Assembly (NCBI GenBank): GCA_027491155.1
Contig: JAIXWR010000015.1
Span: 152,269 to 216,268 of the forward strand
Origin: Verrucomicrobiaceae bacterium
GTDB lineage: Bacteria; Verrucomicrobiota; Verrucomicrobiia; Verrucomicrobiales; Akkermansiaceae
Reading direction: 5' to 3'
DNA: 64,000 bases
Shown here: piece after piece, positions 26,917 to 35,046 of the stretch
Layout: each line of letters begins with the position of its first letter
Numbering within the stretch: the stretch's first letter is position 1
The notes under the pieces: generated by a model
Seen by the model: the letters and a program-made list of their open reading frames with translations, nothing else
Told to the model about the DNA's origin: nothing
The model's database searches: none
Position numbers and translations under genes: made by a program

Positions 26917-27018
26917 TCGAAAGGGGACAAGGCGTAGTGGAGCGGCCGCGGGAGGCAAGGCTTGCCTTCGGTTTTCTTCCTTCTTTCCGGTCCGGTCCTT
27001 GCTGCTAGAAGGAGCCCC

Positions 27019-28287
27019 ATGCTCGTCGACCTGACCCGCGCCCTCCTCGGCATCGCCTGCCTGATCGGCATCGGCGTGGCCTGCTCGGAAAACCGCCGCG
27101 CGATCGACTGGCGCCTGGTCGCCGGCGGGCTGACCCTGCAGCTCATCCTCGCGCTGCTGTTTCTCGTCGTCCCGGGGGCGAACCGGGTGTTCGACGGCCT
27201 CGCCAGCTTCTTCGTATGGGTCACGGATTTCTCGAAGGAAGGCGCCATGTTCGTCTTCGGCGCGCTGGCCGATCCGGCGGCGATGGGCGAGGCGCTGGGA
27301 CCGAAGCGGGCCTTCCTCTTCGCCTTCCAGGTGCTGCCGACCATCATCTTTTTCTCCGCCCTCTGTTCGATGCTCTATTACTGCGGGATCCTGCAGAAGG
27401 TGGTGTGGGCCTTCGCGTGGGTGTCGAAGAGATTCATGAAGCTTTCCGGCGCGGAGTCGCTCGCCGCAGCCGCGGAGATCTTTCTCGGGCAAACCGAGTC
27501 GCCCCTGATGATCAAGCCGTACATCGACAAGATGAACCGCAGCGAGATCTTCGCGCTGATGACCGGCGGCATGGCCACCATCGCGGGCGGCGTGCTGCTG
27601 GCCTACATCTCGATCCTCGGCGGCACCGACGAGGCGCAGCGGGTGGCCTACGCGAAGTTTCTCCTCTGCGCCTCTTTCATGGCGGCGCCGGCCTCGCTGG
27701 TGGTGGCGAAGCTTCTCGTCCCGCAGACCGAGCCGATCGATTCGAGCCTGAAGGTGCCCAGGGACAAGCTGGGCGCGAACTTCCTCGACGCCCTCGCGAA
27801 CGGCACCAGCGAGGGGCTCAAGCTGGCGGCGAACGTCGGAGCGATGCTGATCGCCTTCATCGCCTTCGCCGCGCTGGTCAACGGGCTGCTGTCTCAGCTT
27901 CACCCGTCCCTTTCGCTCGACCTCATCCTCGGCAAGCTCTTCGCACCCGTGGCCTGGCTGATCGGGGTGGATTGGGCGGACTGCGGCAAGGTAGGCGGGC
28001 TGATCGGGACGAAGCTCGTGCTCAACGAATTCGTGGCCTACCAGCAGCTCGGCGACCTGAAAGCGGCGGGCACCCTGTCCGCGAAGTCGATCTACCTTTC
28101 CACCTTCGCGCTGTGCGGCTTCGCGAATTTCGCATCGATCGGGATCCAGCTCGGCGGGACCGGCAGCATCGCCCCCGGGCAGCGGCCGACCATCGCGGCG
28201 CTCGGGTTCAAGGCGGTGCTGGGGGGCACCATGGCCACCCTGATGACGGCGAGCCTGGCGGGTGCCTTCTACACCTGGATCCGTTGA
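27019..28287 (+). CDS. Concentrative nucleoside transporter (CNT/NupC family)
   Basis: 422 residues from the ATG at 27019, preceded by a good ribosome site (AGAAGGAG, 27007-27014). Around ten membrane segments carry the CNT features: gate and nucleoside-binding regions SAAAEIFLGQTESPLMIKPY, ALMTGGMATIAGGVLLAYIS, KLVLNEFVAYQQL and LSTFALCGFANFASIGIQLG. It imports nucleosides with Na+ or H+. It is followed 64 bp later by an EF-hand lipoprotein gene on the same strand. Confidence 0.94.
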   Translation: MLVDLTRALLGIACLIGIGVACSENRRAIDWRLVAGGLTLQLILALLFLVVPGANRVFDGLASFFVWVTDFSKEGAMFVFGALADPAAMGEALGPKRAFLFAFQVLPTIIFFSALCSMLYYCGILQKVVWAFAWVSKRFMKLSGAESLAAAAEIFLGQTESPLMIKPYIDKMNRSEIFALMTGGMATIAGGVLLAYISILGGTDEAQRVAYAKFLLCASFMAAPASLVVAKLLVPQTEPIDSSLKVPRDKLGANFLDALANGTSEGLKLAANVGAMLIAFIAFAALVNGLLSQLHPSLSLDLILGKLFAPVAWLIGVDWADCGKVGGLIGTKLVLNEFVAYQQLGDLKAAGTLSAKSIYLSTFALCGFANFASIGIQLGGTGSIAPGQRPTIAALGFKAVLGGTMATLMTASLAGAFYTWIR

Positions 28288-28351
28288 CGGGAATCGCCGG
28301 CATGGATCCGTCATTGACTCCCCGGGTGCGGGCGATTTTCCTTTCGGGCAG

Positions 28352-28780
28352 ATGAAACTCCGACCCGGCTCTCTCCTCCCGATCCTGGCCGTCGCCGTCA
28401 CGGGCTGCGCCACCACCGCCCCGAAGACCGTGCCGCTCGAGCAGCGGTTCAAGAAGGCCGACACGAACGCGGACGGGCGGGTGACCCGCGCGGAGTTCAC
28501 CGATTTCATGATCGAGGACGCCTTCCTGCGCTACGACCGGAACCACGACGGTCTTGTTACGGAAGAGGAATACGTGGCCGGCGGTGGGACCGCGGCTAAC
28601 TTCCGCAAGATCAACACCAGCGGCACCGGCAAGGCGACCCTGGCCGAAGCGCGGGCGAGCAAGGTCATCCGCGACACCATGGCGGTTCCCTTTGACGAGG
28701 CCGACGTCAGCCGGAACGGTTCGGTGACCCTGGAGGAATACCAGGCCTATATCGCCCGCCGGGACGCCGAGGTGCGCTGA
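28352..28780 (+). CDS. EF-hand lipoprotein
   Basis: 142 residues from the ATG at 28352, with a lipobox signal (LLPILAVAVTGCATT). EF-hand-like loops are visible: DTNADGRVTRAEF, DRNHDGLVTEEEY, NTSGTGKATLAEA (degenerate) and DVSRNGSVTLEEY. It should be anchored to the envelope and bind calcium. It is a smaller relative of the EF-hand protein at 11911. No partner is evident beyond the upstream transporter. Confidence 0.85.
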   Translation: MKLRPGSLLPILAVAVTGCATTAPKTVPLEQRFKKADTNADGRVTRAEFTDFMIEDAFLRYDRNHDGLVTEEEYVAGGGTAANFRKINTSGTGKATLAEARASKVIRDTMAVPFDEADVSRNGSVTLEEYQAYIARRDAEVR

Positions 28781-28850
28781 GGTGCCGCGGGCGGTCATCC
28801 CATCCCGGCCCGGCTGGCGCCGGGGAGGCGGGAAAGCGCGCGATATCGGA

Positions 28851-29228
28851 TCAGATGTCGTCGTAGATCTGCTCGACGTAAGTGCGGGTCATCCAGGAAA
28901 GCCGTGTGGCAAGGTTGCGGGCGATTTCCACCGTGGCCTCGTGATTGCCGGTCACGAAGGCGGCGGCGTCCTTGACCACGGCGAAACGGCAGGGCGTCAG
29001 CGCGATCGCGGTGGCGGTCGGCGGCACCCCGAGAAGGGCTGAGATCTCCCCCAGGGCCGAGCCGACTTTCGAGATCTTTCCGATCGAAAGCTGGTCCCGC
29101 AGGATCTCGACTTCGCCCTCCTTCAGCAGATAGAGATCAGTGAACGGTTTTCCCTCGGCAATGATCACATCGCCCGCGGCGAATTTCAGTTCAGGGACAT
29201 CGCCGGCGATCTCGAGAAGCTTGGACAT
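28851..29228 (-). CDS. Stand-alone cyclic-nucleotide-binding domain protein
   Basis: 125 residues that form a cNMP-binding domain only: DLYLLKEGEVEILRDQ, then VGSALGEISALLGVPPTATA as the phosphate-binding cassette, though the usual arginine is replaced (PTATAIALTPC), and a helical end with RLSWMTRTYVEQI. There is no helix-turn-helix, kinase or channel domain. It may sense a small ligand and bind another protein. It is convergent with the EF-hand lipoprotein gene. Confidence 0.85.
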   Translation of the reverse strand: MSKLLEIAGDVPELKFAAGDVIIAEGKPFTDLYLLKEGEVEILRDQLSIGKISKVGSALGEISALLGVPPTATAIALTPCRFAVVKDAAAFVTGNHEATVEIARNLATRLSWMTRTYVEQIYDDI

Positions 29229-29538
29229 CGGCGAAGGCTGCTGGGCAAGCGGGCGGGATCAAACCGGGAATGGTGACGAGATTGAAACCGACTGGAGCAC
29301 TTATGACCGGGAGTGAGATCCAGGATCTATTTGAATCATTCGCGCCGCATCGGTGAATTGTTGGTGATTTCGGCTGTCGATCCACTGGTAGGAGGGCCAG
29401 TGTCAGGGGTTTGTTCACCATCGCCAGGCCCATGCACGAGGTGAGGGTGGCTTGCGATCGGAGAAAGGTCTGGGCAGCGGTGCGCCGCGCCAAGAAGAAG
29501 TTTGACTGCGGGTAGATTCGTTGCAGAGCTTCAGATCC
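29229..29538. other. Intergenic stretch, no gene found
   Basis: 310 bases between two divergent genes. No start-to-stop frame with coding character, no clear hairpin with a T-run and no tRNA were seen. It is less GC-rich than flanking genes and should contain the promoters for both sides. Confidence 0.5.
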
Positions 29539-29994
29539 ATGACTGCAAAGCCACATACGGCGAAGAGGTTCATCTTTGGGGCGCTTGCCGTAGCGCTGGC
29601 TGGCTTGGCAATGCCTGCTCGGTCGGAAGAGAAGAAGGATGGCCTCAAGAAGGAATGGATAGAGGGAATCTGGCTCGCGCATCCGTTTGACGGCCCCGGC
29701 AGCGAACCCCGGATGGAGCTGAAGAAGGACGGTAAGTTCCGGATGAAGGCACAGGACGATTCCGAAATGGAGGGAACCTGGGAATGGAAGGAGCCCGACA
29801 CCATCGTGATCAGCTACCCCGACACGGGCCGGAAAGTCGAAGCGAAGGTGGTTCGGCTTGAGGAGAATGCCATGGTGACCGCCTCGGTCCGGGGCCGGGA
29901 GACCCCTTATGTCCGCCTCAAATCGTGGGCCGCGAAGGCACCCGACGAAAAGGAGCGGCCGACGGGCAAAGGCGGAAAGAAGCCCGCGAAGTGA
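29539..29994 (+). CDS. Secreted protein of unknown function with lipocalin-like pattern
   Basis: 151 residues from the ATG at 29539 (a TTG at 29521 is in frame). A signal peptide (AKRFIFGALAVALAGLAMPA) leads to a small beta-rich domain: KKEWIEGIWLAHPFDGPGSE, MELKKDGKFRMKAQDDSEME, GTWEWKEPDTIVISYPDTGR. This DGKF...GTW pattern is typical of small lipocalin-like or DUF-type domains that measure about 100 residues. A Lys-rich C-terminus follows. Function unknown. Confidence 0.72.
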   Translation: MTAKPHTAKRFIFGALAVALAGLAMPARSEEKKDGLKKEWIEGIWLAHPFDGPGSEPRMELKKDGKFRMKAQDDSEMEGTWEWKEPDTIVISYPDTGRKVEAKVVRLEENAMVTASVRGRETPYVRLKSWAAKAPDEKERPTGKGGKKPAK

Positions 29995-30157
29995 GCAGGG
30001 GTCCCAAAGGCTCCTGCCAACCTCGATGTGCTGCCCGGTCAGCCCCTGACAAGTTTTCGTTCGATGCTCCGTCCGCGAGACACTGGCTTTCTGAGTTGCC
30101 TTTTGGACTGCTTGGCAACGAGGTTTTAGGGCTGTGGCTCATGGGCCGGCCCGCTTG

Positions 30158-30550
30158 TCAGTCGGCGGGGACTTGCGAGAGAATGGCGTCCAACTCGTCG
30201 TCACGCAGCACTCCGGCGACGTAGTGGCCGGCGGCGGAGCGGACGAGGGCGGCGGAAGCGGAAAGATCCATCTGAAGGATCAGCGTACGGGCAATGGCGG
30301 CGAACGTGTTGCCGTTGTTGAAGCAGAAGGGAGCCAGGCGATGGCTTGCTTTCAAAAACACCAGCGTCTCGCGGAACGACATCTCGTCGCGATAGCTTGC
30401 GACCCATTTTTCGCGGCACGGTTCGTGGCCGTCGCTGGTGGGCCGGTGGAGCGAGCCGGTCTTCGCGCAGAGGCCCGCGTTCATGGCCGTCACGGCCTCC
30501 CAATCGAAGGCGGCGAGCCATCGATCGAGCTTGTCACCGAGACTGCTCAC
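30158..30550 (-). CDS. Hypothetical cytoplasmic protein
   Basis: 130 residues, not recognised. It contains KLDRWLAAFDWEAVTAMNAG, CREKWVASYRDEMSFRETLV and a hydrophobic helix FAAIARTLILQMDLSASAAL; no signal peptide. It overlaps the 3' end of the next upstream gene by 17 bp, so the two form a small unit read from the Kbl side. Paired expression suggests they act together, which is inference. Confidence 0.6.
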   Translation of the reverse strand: MSSLGDKLDRWLAAFDWEAVTAMNAGLCAKTGSLHRPTSDGHEPCREKWVASYRDEMSFRETLVFLKASHRLAPFCFNNGNTFAAIARTLILQMDLSASAALVRSAAGHYVAGVLRDDELDAILSQVPAD

Positions 30551-30755
30551 GGGATTCGAGGGATTTCAGGTAGGCAATGTCTTCCTTCAAGCCTTCGACG
30601 CCCGCGCTTTTGTAGTAGCCCTTGCCGGTGCGGGCGAGCACCGGTTCGCGAGCGAAGCGATCGGAGATGGCCACGGCGTCTTCCAGCGCCAAGGCCCGCA
30701 GCTCTTCCTTCGTGAAGCGCGGCTTCTTTTCGGGAGTCGGTTCCTCTTTCTCCAT
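30534..30755 (-). CDS. Small hypothetical protein
   Basis: 73 residues from the ATG at 30755 (a GTG at 30788 is in frame). Lys/Glu-rich N-terminus (EKEEPTPEKKPRFTKEEL) then an amphipathic helix and the Tyr-containing stretch ARTGKGYYKSAGVEGLKEDI. Soluble, no motif recognised. It lies 43 bp downstream of the kbl stop codon on the same strand. Confidence 0.55.
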   Translation of the reverse strand: MEKEEPTPEKKPRFTKEELRALALEDAVAISDRFAREPVLARTGKGYYKSAGVEGLKEDIAYLKSLESREQSR

Positions 30756-30798
30756 GTCCGCACGATGGAGCAAAGCGGCCCGTTTCACAAGCCGGAGT

Positions 30799-31995
30799 TC
30801 AAATCACTCCCAGCTCCTTGCCGACCGCGACAAAGGCCTCGATGCCGCGGTCGAGCTGCTCCCGGGTGTGAGCGGCGCTGATCTGGGTGCGGATGCGGGC
30901 CTTGCCCTGGGGGACCACCGGGAAGAAGAAGCCGATGGCATAGACGCCCTTCTCCAGCAGCTTGTCCGCGAAACGCTGCGACAGCGCCGCATCGCCAAGC
31001 ATCACGGGTGAAATCGGATGATCCTTGCCGGCGATGGTGAAGCCGGTGCCGGCCATGGCTTCGCGAAAGTACTTCGTGTTCGCCTTCACCCGGTCGGCGA
31101 GTTCGGTCGATGCTTCGAGCATTTCGAAGACCTTGAGCGAGGCGGCGACGATGGGCGGCGCGATGGTGTTCGAGAACAAGTACGGCCGTGAACGCTGGCG
31201 GAGCAGGTCGATGATCTCCTTCTTGCCGGAAGTGTAGCCGCCGGATGCGCCGCCGAGGGCCTTGCCGAGGGTGCCGGTGGTGAGGTCGATCTTGCCGAAG
31301 AGCCCGCGGTGCTCATGGGTGCCGCGGCCGCGGGCACCGAGGAAGCCGGTGGCGTGGCAGTCGTCGAAGTGGACCAGCGCGTTGTATTTCTCGGCCAGAG
31401 CGTGGACCCGGTCGAGGTCGCAGATGATGCCGTCCATCGAGAACACCCCGTCGGTGGTGATCAGCTTGAAGCGCGCGCCGGCGGCATCGGCGGCCTGGAG
31501 CTGGGCTTCCAGGTCGGCCATGTCGTTGTTGGCGTAGCGGAAGCGCTTGGCCTTGCAGAGGCGGACGCCGTCGATGATCGAGGCATGGTTGAGGGCGTCG
31601 GAAATGACCGCGTCCTGGTCGCTCAGCAGCACTTCGAAAAGGCCGCCGTTGGCATCGAAGCAGGACGGGTAGAGGATGGTGTCCTCGGTGCCGAGGAATT
31701 CACTGATCTTTTCCTCGAGCTGCTTGTGGAGGGTCTGGGTGCCGCAGATGAAGCGCACGCTGGCCATGCCGAAGCCCCAGCGGTCGAGCGCGTCCTTGGC
31801 AGCGGCGACGACCTCGGGGTGATCGGCGAGGCCGAGGTAGTTGTTGGCGCACATGTTGATCACCTCGCGGCCGTCCTTGAGCCGGACGGTCGAGTTCTGG
31901 GTCGAGTCGATCAGCCGCTCGCGCTTGTAGAGGCCGGCGGCTTCGATTTCGGAAAGCGTCGTGCGGAGGTGGGCGGCGAGGGCGGCGGGATACAT
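30799..31995 (-). CDS. kbl: Glycine C-acetyltransferase (2-amino-3-ketobutyrate CoA ligase)
   Basis: 398 residues, the normal length. Alpha-oxoamine synthase motifs are clear: [58 protein letters not shown] and the PLP lysine region [12 protein letters not shown]. It joins glycine and acetyl-CoA or runs the reverse in threonine breakdown; the usual partner threonine dehydrogenase (tdh) is not adjacent. PLP-dependent and cytoplasmic. Confidence 0.95.
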   Translation of the reverse strand: MYPAALAAHLRTTLSEIEAAGLYKRERLIDSTQNSTVRLKDGREVINMCANNYLGLADHPEVVAAAKDALDRWGFGMASVRFICGTQTLHKQLEEKISEFLGTEDTILYPSCFDANGGLFEVLLSDQDAVISDALNHASIIDGVRLCKAKRFRYANNDMADLEAQLQAADAAGARFKLITTDGVFSMDGIICDLDRVHALAEKYNALVHFDDCHATGFLGARGRGTHEHRGLFGKIDLTTGTLGKALGGASGGYTSGKKEIIDLLRQRSRPYLFSNTIAPPIVAASLKVFEMLEASTELADRVKANTKYFREAMAGTGFTIAGKDHPISPVMLGDAALSQRFADKLLEKGVYAIGFFFPVVPQGKARIRTQISAAHTREQLDRGIEAFVAVGKELGVI

Positions 31996-32114
31996 GGCGT
32001 TTCTTTAACCGGTAACGGAGGCGGGCGGACGAGAATTTTGCGCAGGAGATTTGCGGAAAGGAGGTGGGCGGGGTGAATGGAAATGGCTCGAACGGAGTCC
32101 GAGACCGGATAGCC

Positions 32115-32954
32115 ATGAGAGCAATGAGATGGAGAAGCGCGTTGATGGGTGGAATGCTGCTGGTTCCCGCGGTGGTGAAGGGTCAGGAAACCCCAGCGAC
32201 CGGAATCGCGGCCGAGGACACCCGGCAGGAGGAAGTGGCCGCCGATCCTTTCGCGGCCGGCGGTGGTGCGTCCTCCGGGGTGCCGGGCATCCCGGCGGAG
32301 CGCGCCGGCCGTGTGCGGGTGCCGCTGCGGCTGAGATTGGAGACCTGGGAAGCTCCCGCGCTGGAGGTGGCGCGGCGTTTGGACCATTTGACGGACTCCG
32401 GTAAAGTGGCGGAACTGCGCGACGAATGCCTCGCGGGGACCGGCGGGGTCCGGCTGGTGCATTCCCCGGCGACGGCCCTGGATGCCGCGACGCGGATGTT
32501 GGCGGAGCAGATCACCGAGATGATTTACCCGACCGAATACGAGCCGCCCGAGTTGCCGCCGGCCTCGATCGCCACGAAGGATGCGCAGCCGGCGAACGAC
32601 CAGTGGCAGCGTTGGCTGGAAGCGGCCGGAAAGCACGCGGTGCCCACCAGTTTCGAAACCCGCAACACCGGCGAGACCCTCGAGGCCGTGGCGCAGGCGG
32701 TGGAGATCGAAGAGAAGACCTGGGACGTCGCCTTGCAGTTCGAGGTCGTGCAACAGGCCGGCATGGCCTCGCACGGGGCCGACGACCTGCTGATCCAGAT
32801 GCCGGTTTTCAACAGCTTCCGGACCGGCGGGCTGGTCCGGCTGGCGGAGGGAGAGTGGCGGCTGCTTTCCGCGCTCGAAGCGCCTCGCGGGACCGATGGC
32901 AAGCCGACCGGCAAGACCTGGCTCACGCTGGTCCGGGTGGACCGGGTGCGATGA
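32115..32954 (+). CDS. Secreted protein of unknown function
   Basis: 279 residues from the ATG at 32115; a GTG at 32064 is in frame but would precede the signal peptide (RSALMGGMLLVPAVVKGQE). The mature part is acidic, without a recognised domain: RLRLETWEAPALEVARRLDH, AARMLAEQITEMIYPTEYEP-like helices and the strand-rich WDVALQFEVVQQAG and GGLVRLAEGEWRLLSALEAP. The 3' end overlaps the convergent DUF4328 gene by 32 bp. Confidence 0.72.
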   Translation: MRAMRWRSALMGGMLLVPAVVKGQETPATGIAAEDTRQEEVAADPFAAGGGASSGVPGIPAERAGRVRVPLRLRLETWEAPALEVARRLDHLTDSGKVAELRDECLAGTGGVRLVHSPATALDAATRMLAEQITEMIYPTEYEPPELPPASIATKDAQPANDQWQRWLEAAGKHAVPTSFETRNTGETLEAVAQAVEIEEKTWDVALQFEVVQQAGMASHGADDLLIQMPVFNSFRTGGLVRLAEGEWRLLSALEAPRGTDGKPTGKTWLTLVRVDRVR

Positions 32955-33690
32955 GCCCGGTAGAGGAGAAAACCTCCGCCGCATCGGCCTGCAAGCGGGT
33001 GAGGCCCCGGACGAGGGCAATGGCGATCAGGTGCAAGGCGATCTCGATGCCGGACGAGGTGGTCCAGATGATTGCCACGTGCAGGGTGTTGCTGATCGCC
33101 TCGGATTTATCGAAGGCCCGGACCACCCGGTCGGAGATGTTCGACACGATCCACAGCGTCCACCAGGTCGGCAAAAGCGAGGCGGAAAGCGCGTCCCGGA
33201 CGGAGGAGGCGAGGACGATTTCCTTCATCGCCCCGTAGGGCTTCCACAGGTTCGCGATGGGAATGAAATACCAGCCGACCGCCCAGCCGGGGGTGTTTTC
33301 CAGAAAGGGTGGCGAAAAGCCCGGCTGCGAACGCTCGGGCAAGCGGGCGAGATGGGAGAACAGCCAGGCGTTTTTCCCGCTGCGGACGATCCAGACGCCG
33401 AACAGGATCATGCAGACCAGCCCGGAGAGCGCGGTGAGTCCGAAGACCGCTTCGACTTTCACCGACCGATCGGGATCGATGGTTCCCGGCGACAGCGTGT
33501 AGATCAGGTTCACCAGCGCCCGCGAGGCGTGGACCAGGATCCCCAAAGCCAGCAACCCGACCAGCCAAACGCTGAGCCGGCGGTTGTCGCGGTAGGGGCC
33601 GTAGGGACCGGATGGCAGCAGGCCGGGTTCGGGATTGCCGACATCCCCGCGGGCCTGCGGGGCGGCGTAGGGGTTCGGGTCGGACACCAT
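32923..33690 (-). CDS. DUF4328 family membrane protein
   Basis: 255 residues from the ATG at 33690 (ATG 33705 and GTG 33738 are also in frame). Proline/Asn-rich N-terminus (SDPNPYAAPQARGDVGNPEP), then membrane segments near LSVWLVGLLALGILVH and TALSGLVCMILFGVWIV and the diagnostic DUF4328 stretch TPGWAVGWYFIPIANLWKPY. The last two helices end it. Function of the family is unknown. Confidence 0.85.
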   Translation of the reverse strand: MVSDPNPYAAPQARGDVGNPEPGLLPSGPYGPYRDNRRLSVWLVGLLALGILVHASRALVNLIYTLSPGTIDPDRSVKVEAVFGLTALSGLVCMILFGVWIVRSGKNAWLFSHLARLPERSQPGFSPPFLENTPGWAVGWYFIPIANLWKPYGAMKEIVLASSVRDALSASLLPTWWTLWIVSNISDRVVRAFDKSEAISNTLHVAIIWTTSSGIEIALHLIAIALVRGLTRLQADAAEVFSSTGLIAPGPPGPA

Positions 33691-33738
33691 GGTGCGCGCC
33701 AGCATGCCGGGGTCGGGTGAAAGGAAAAGCCCGGGCAC

Positions 33739-33773
33739 AAAAAAGCGCCGCCCCGCGGAGACGGGACGGCGCC
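33739..33773 (-). terminator. Rho-independent terminator
   Basis: On the minus strand GCGCCGTCCCG pairs with CGGGGCGGCGC (one G-U) and is followed by six T. It lies just after the thioredoxin-like gene's stop and before the DUF4328 gene's start, separating the two. Confidence 0.85.
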
Positions 33774-33795
33774 TTGGAGAAGAATCAAGCGGGGC

Positions 33796-34302
33796 TCACC
33801 TCGCCTTGGCGACGGCCTTGAGGGCGTCCTTCACCGAGTCCTCGAACTCGTCGTCGGCCGGGTGGCCGTGCCAGACGAGCTTGCCGTCGGCGCCGAAGAC
33901 CATGGCGTGCGGGATGCCGTCGGAGGGCACCGGGCCGGAACCGCCGGACATGACGGGATACTGGACGCGGGCTTCCTTGAGCACCTTGAGGATGGCTTCC
34001 TTCGAGCTGCCCTGGCGCTCCAGGCCGACGACCACGAGGCCTTTCTTTTCGTAGCGCTTCGCCAGTTTGGCGAGGTGGGGCAGGCTGGCGATGCAGGGCG
34101 GGCAATTGACGCCCCACTCCTCCACGACGACGACCTTGCCGTCGAGGGCTTCCTTGTCGAAGGCGGCGTCATTGACGACTTCGGCCCACCGCACCTCGCT
34201 CACGGAGGCGTCGGGGACGGCTTTTTCCTTGTCTTTCTTACCCGCGAAGGCGGGGAGGGCGATCGCGGCGAACGCGATGATGGCGGCGGGGATGACTTTC
34301 AT
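33796..34302 (-). CDS. Secreted thioredoxin-fold (TlpA-like) protein
   Basis: 168 residues with a signal peptide (KVIPAAIIAFAAIALPAFAG). The thioredoxin fold shows the active site NCPPC in VVVEEWGVNCPPCIASLPHL, the cis-Pro region GIPHAMVFGADGKLVWHG and a C-terminal helix. CPPC is a common reducing-type variant of the CxxC. It probably handles thiol reduction or cytochrome maturation outside the cytoplasm. A terminator closes the gene. Confidence 0.9.
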   Translation of the reverse strand: MKVIPAAIIAFAAIALPAFAGKKDKEKAVPDASVSEVRWAEVVNDAAFDKEALDGKVVVVEEWGVNCPPCIASLPHLAKLAKRYEKKGLVVVGLERQGSSKEAILKVLKEARVQYPVMSGGSGPVPSDGIPHAMVFGADGKLVWHGHPADDEFEDSVKDALKAVAKAR

Positions 34303-34475
34303 GGTGGTAGGATTGACGACCAAAGGGAAACGACGCCGCGGGTAAGATTCGTTCAAACGATCCGGGTCCGGATTGCCGCCCGCGAACCGGCAAGGCATTT
34401 TCTCCACCTTCACAAGGCGGCGACGGCCGCAGGAATCGAGGTCTCGATCGCTTGTTATCGGGCCGAAGCTCCGTG

Positions 34476-35009
34476 ATGCAGGCGCTCTGCCGGAGGCTTG
34501 AGTCCGCAGGGAGCGTCAGGCAGCCTGCCACCGTGCATCGACGCCTCCATCGCCGGAAATCCTTCTGGCTCGGGCTTTTCGTCCTGCTGTTCTTCGGTTG
34601 GGCATGGCGCGACTCGATTCATCGCGCCCACATTTTGCGGATCGGCTCGCCCCTGGCACCCGGGTGTTTGGTGCTCTGGCAGTCGAGAGGCAGCTTGGGT
34701 GTCGGCCGCTATCACTTGCCCAGCGGGGAAACCCTGATTTGCAACGAACTCCTCGCCGGCACGGTTACCGGTCCAGCAAGCTTATGGCGAGATCGCCACG
34801 GCAATCCGCGCTTTTCGCTACCGACGGCGGCAAGCGGCACGTGGGTCGCGGAGGGCTGGGGCGTGAGTGCGGCCCATTGGCTACTGATGCTGCTCGTCGC
34901 TGCCGGCCTGTCGATGTGGATTCGAAGGCGTTCCCGGTGCGAGAAACGCCACGCCAATTTGTTGCTTCCTCTACAGGAGCCGGAAGCAAGTGTCCGGGCA
35001 CGGGGCTGA
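34476..35009 (+). CDS. Membrane protein of unknown function
   Basis: About 177 residues from the ATG at 34476; a GTG at 34533 may be the real start since it is just before the basic RRLHRRKSFW that precedes the first membrane segment (LGLFVLLFFGWAW). A second segment lies near the C-terminus (SAAHWLLMLLVAAGLSMWI) followed by a basic tail. The middle about 90 residues should face outside. It is convergent with lepA. Confidence 0.6.
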   Translation: MQALCRRLESAGSVRQPATVHRRLHRRKSFWLGLFVLLFFGWAWRDSIHRAHILRIGSPLAPGCLVLWQSRGSLGVGRYHLPSGETLICNELLAGTVTGPASLWRDRHGNPRFSLPTAASGTWVAEGWGVSAAHWLLMLLVAAGLSMWIRRRSRCEKRHANLLLPLQEPEASVRARG

Positions 35010-35046
35010 GCGAGGGTCTCCACGTGCGCCCGTTCGCCCGCGGCGA

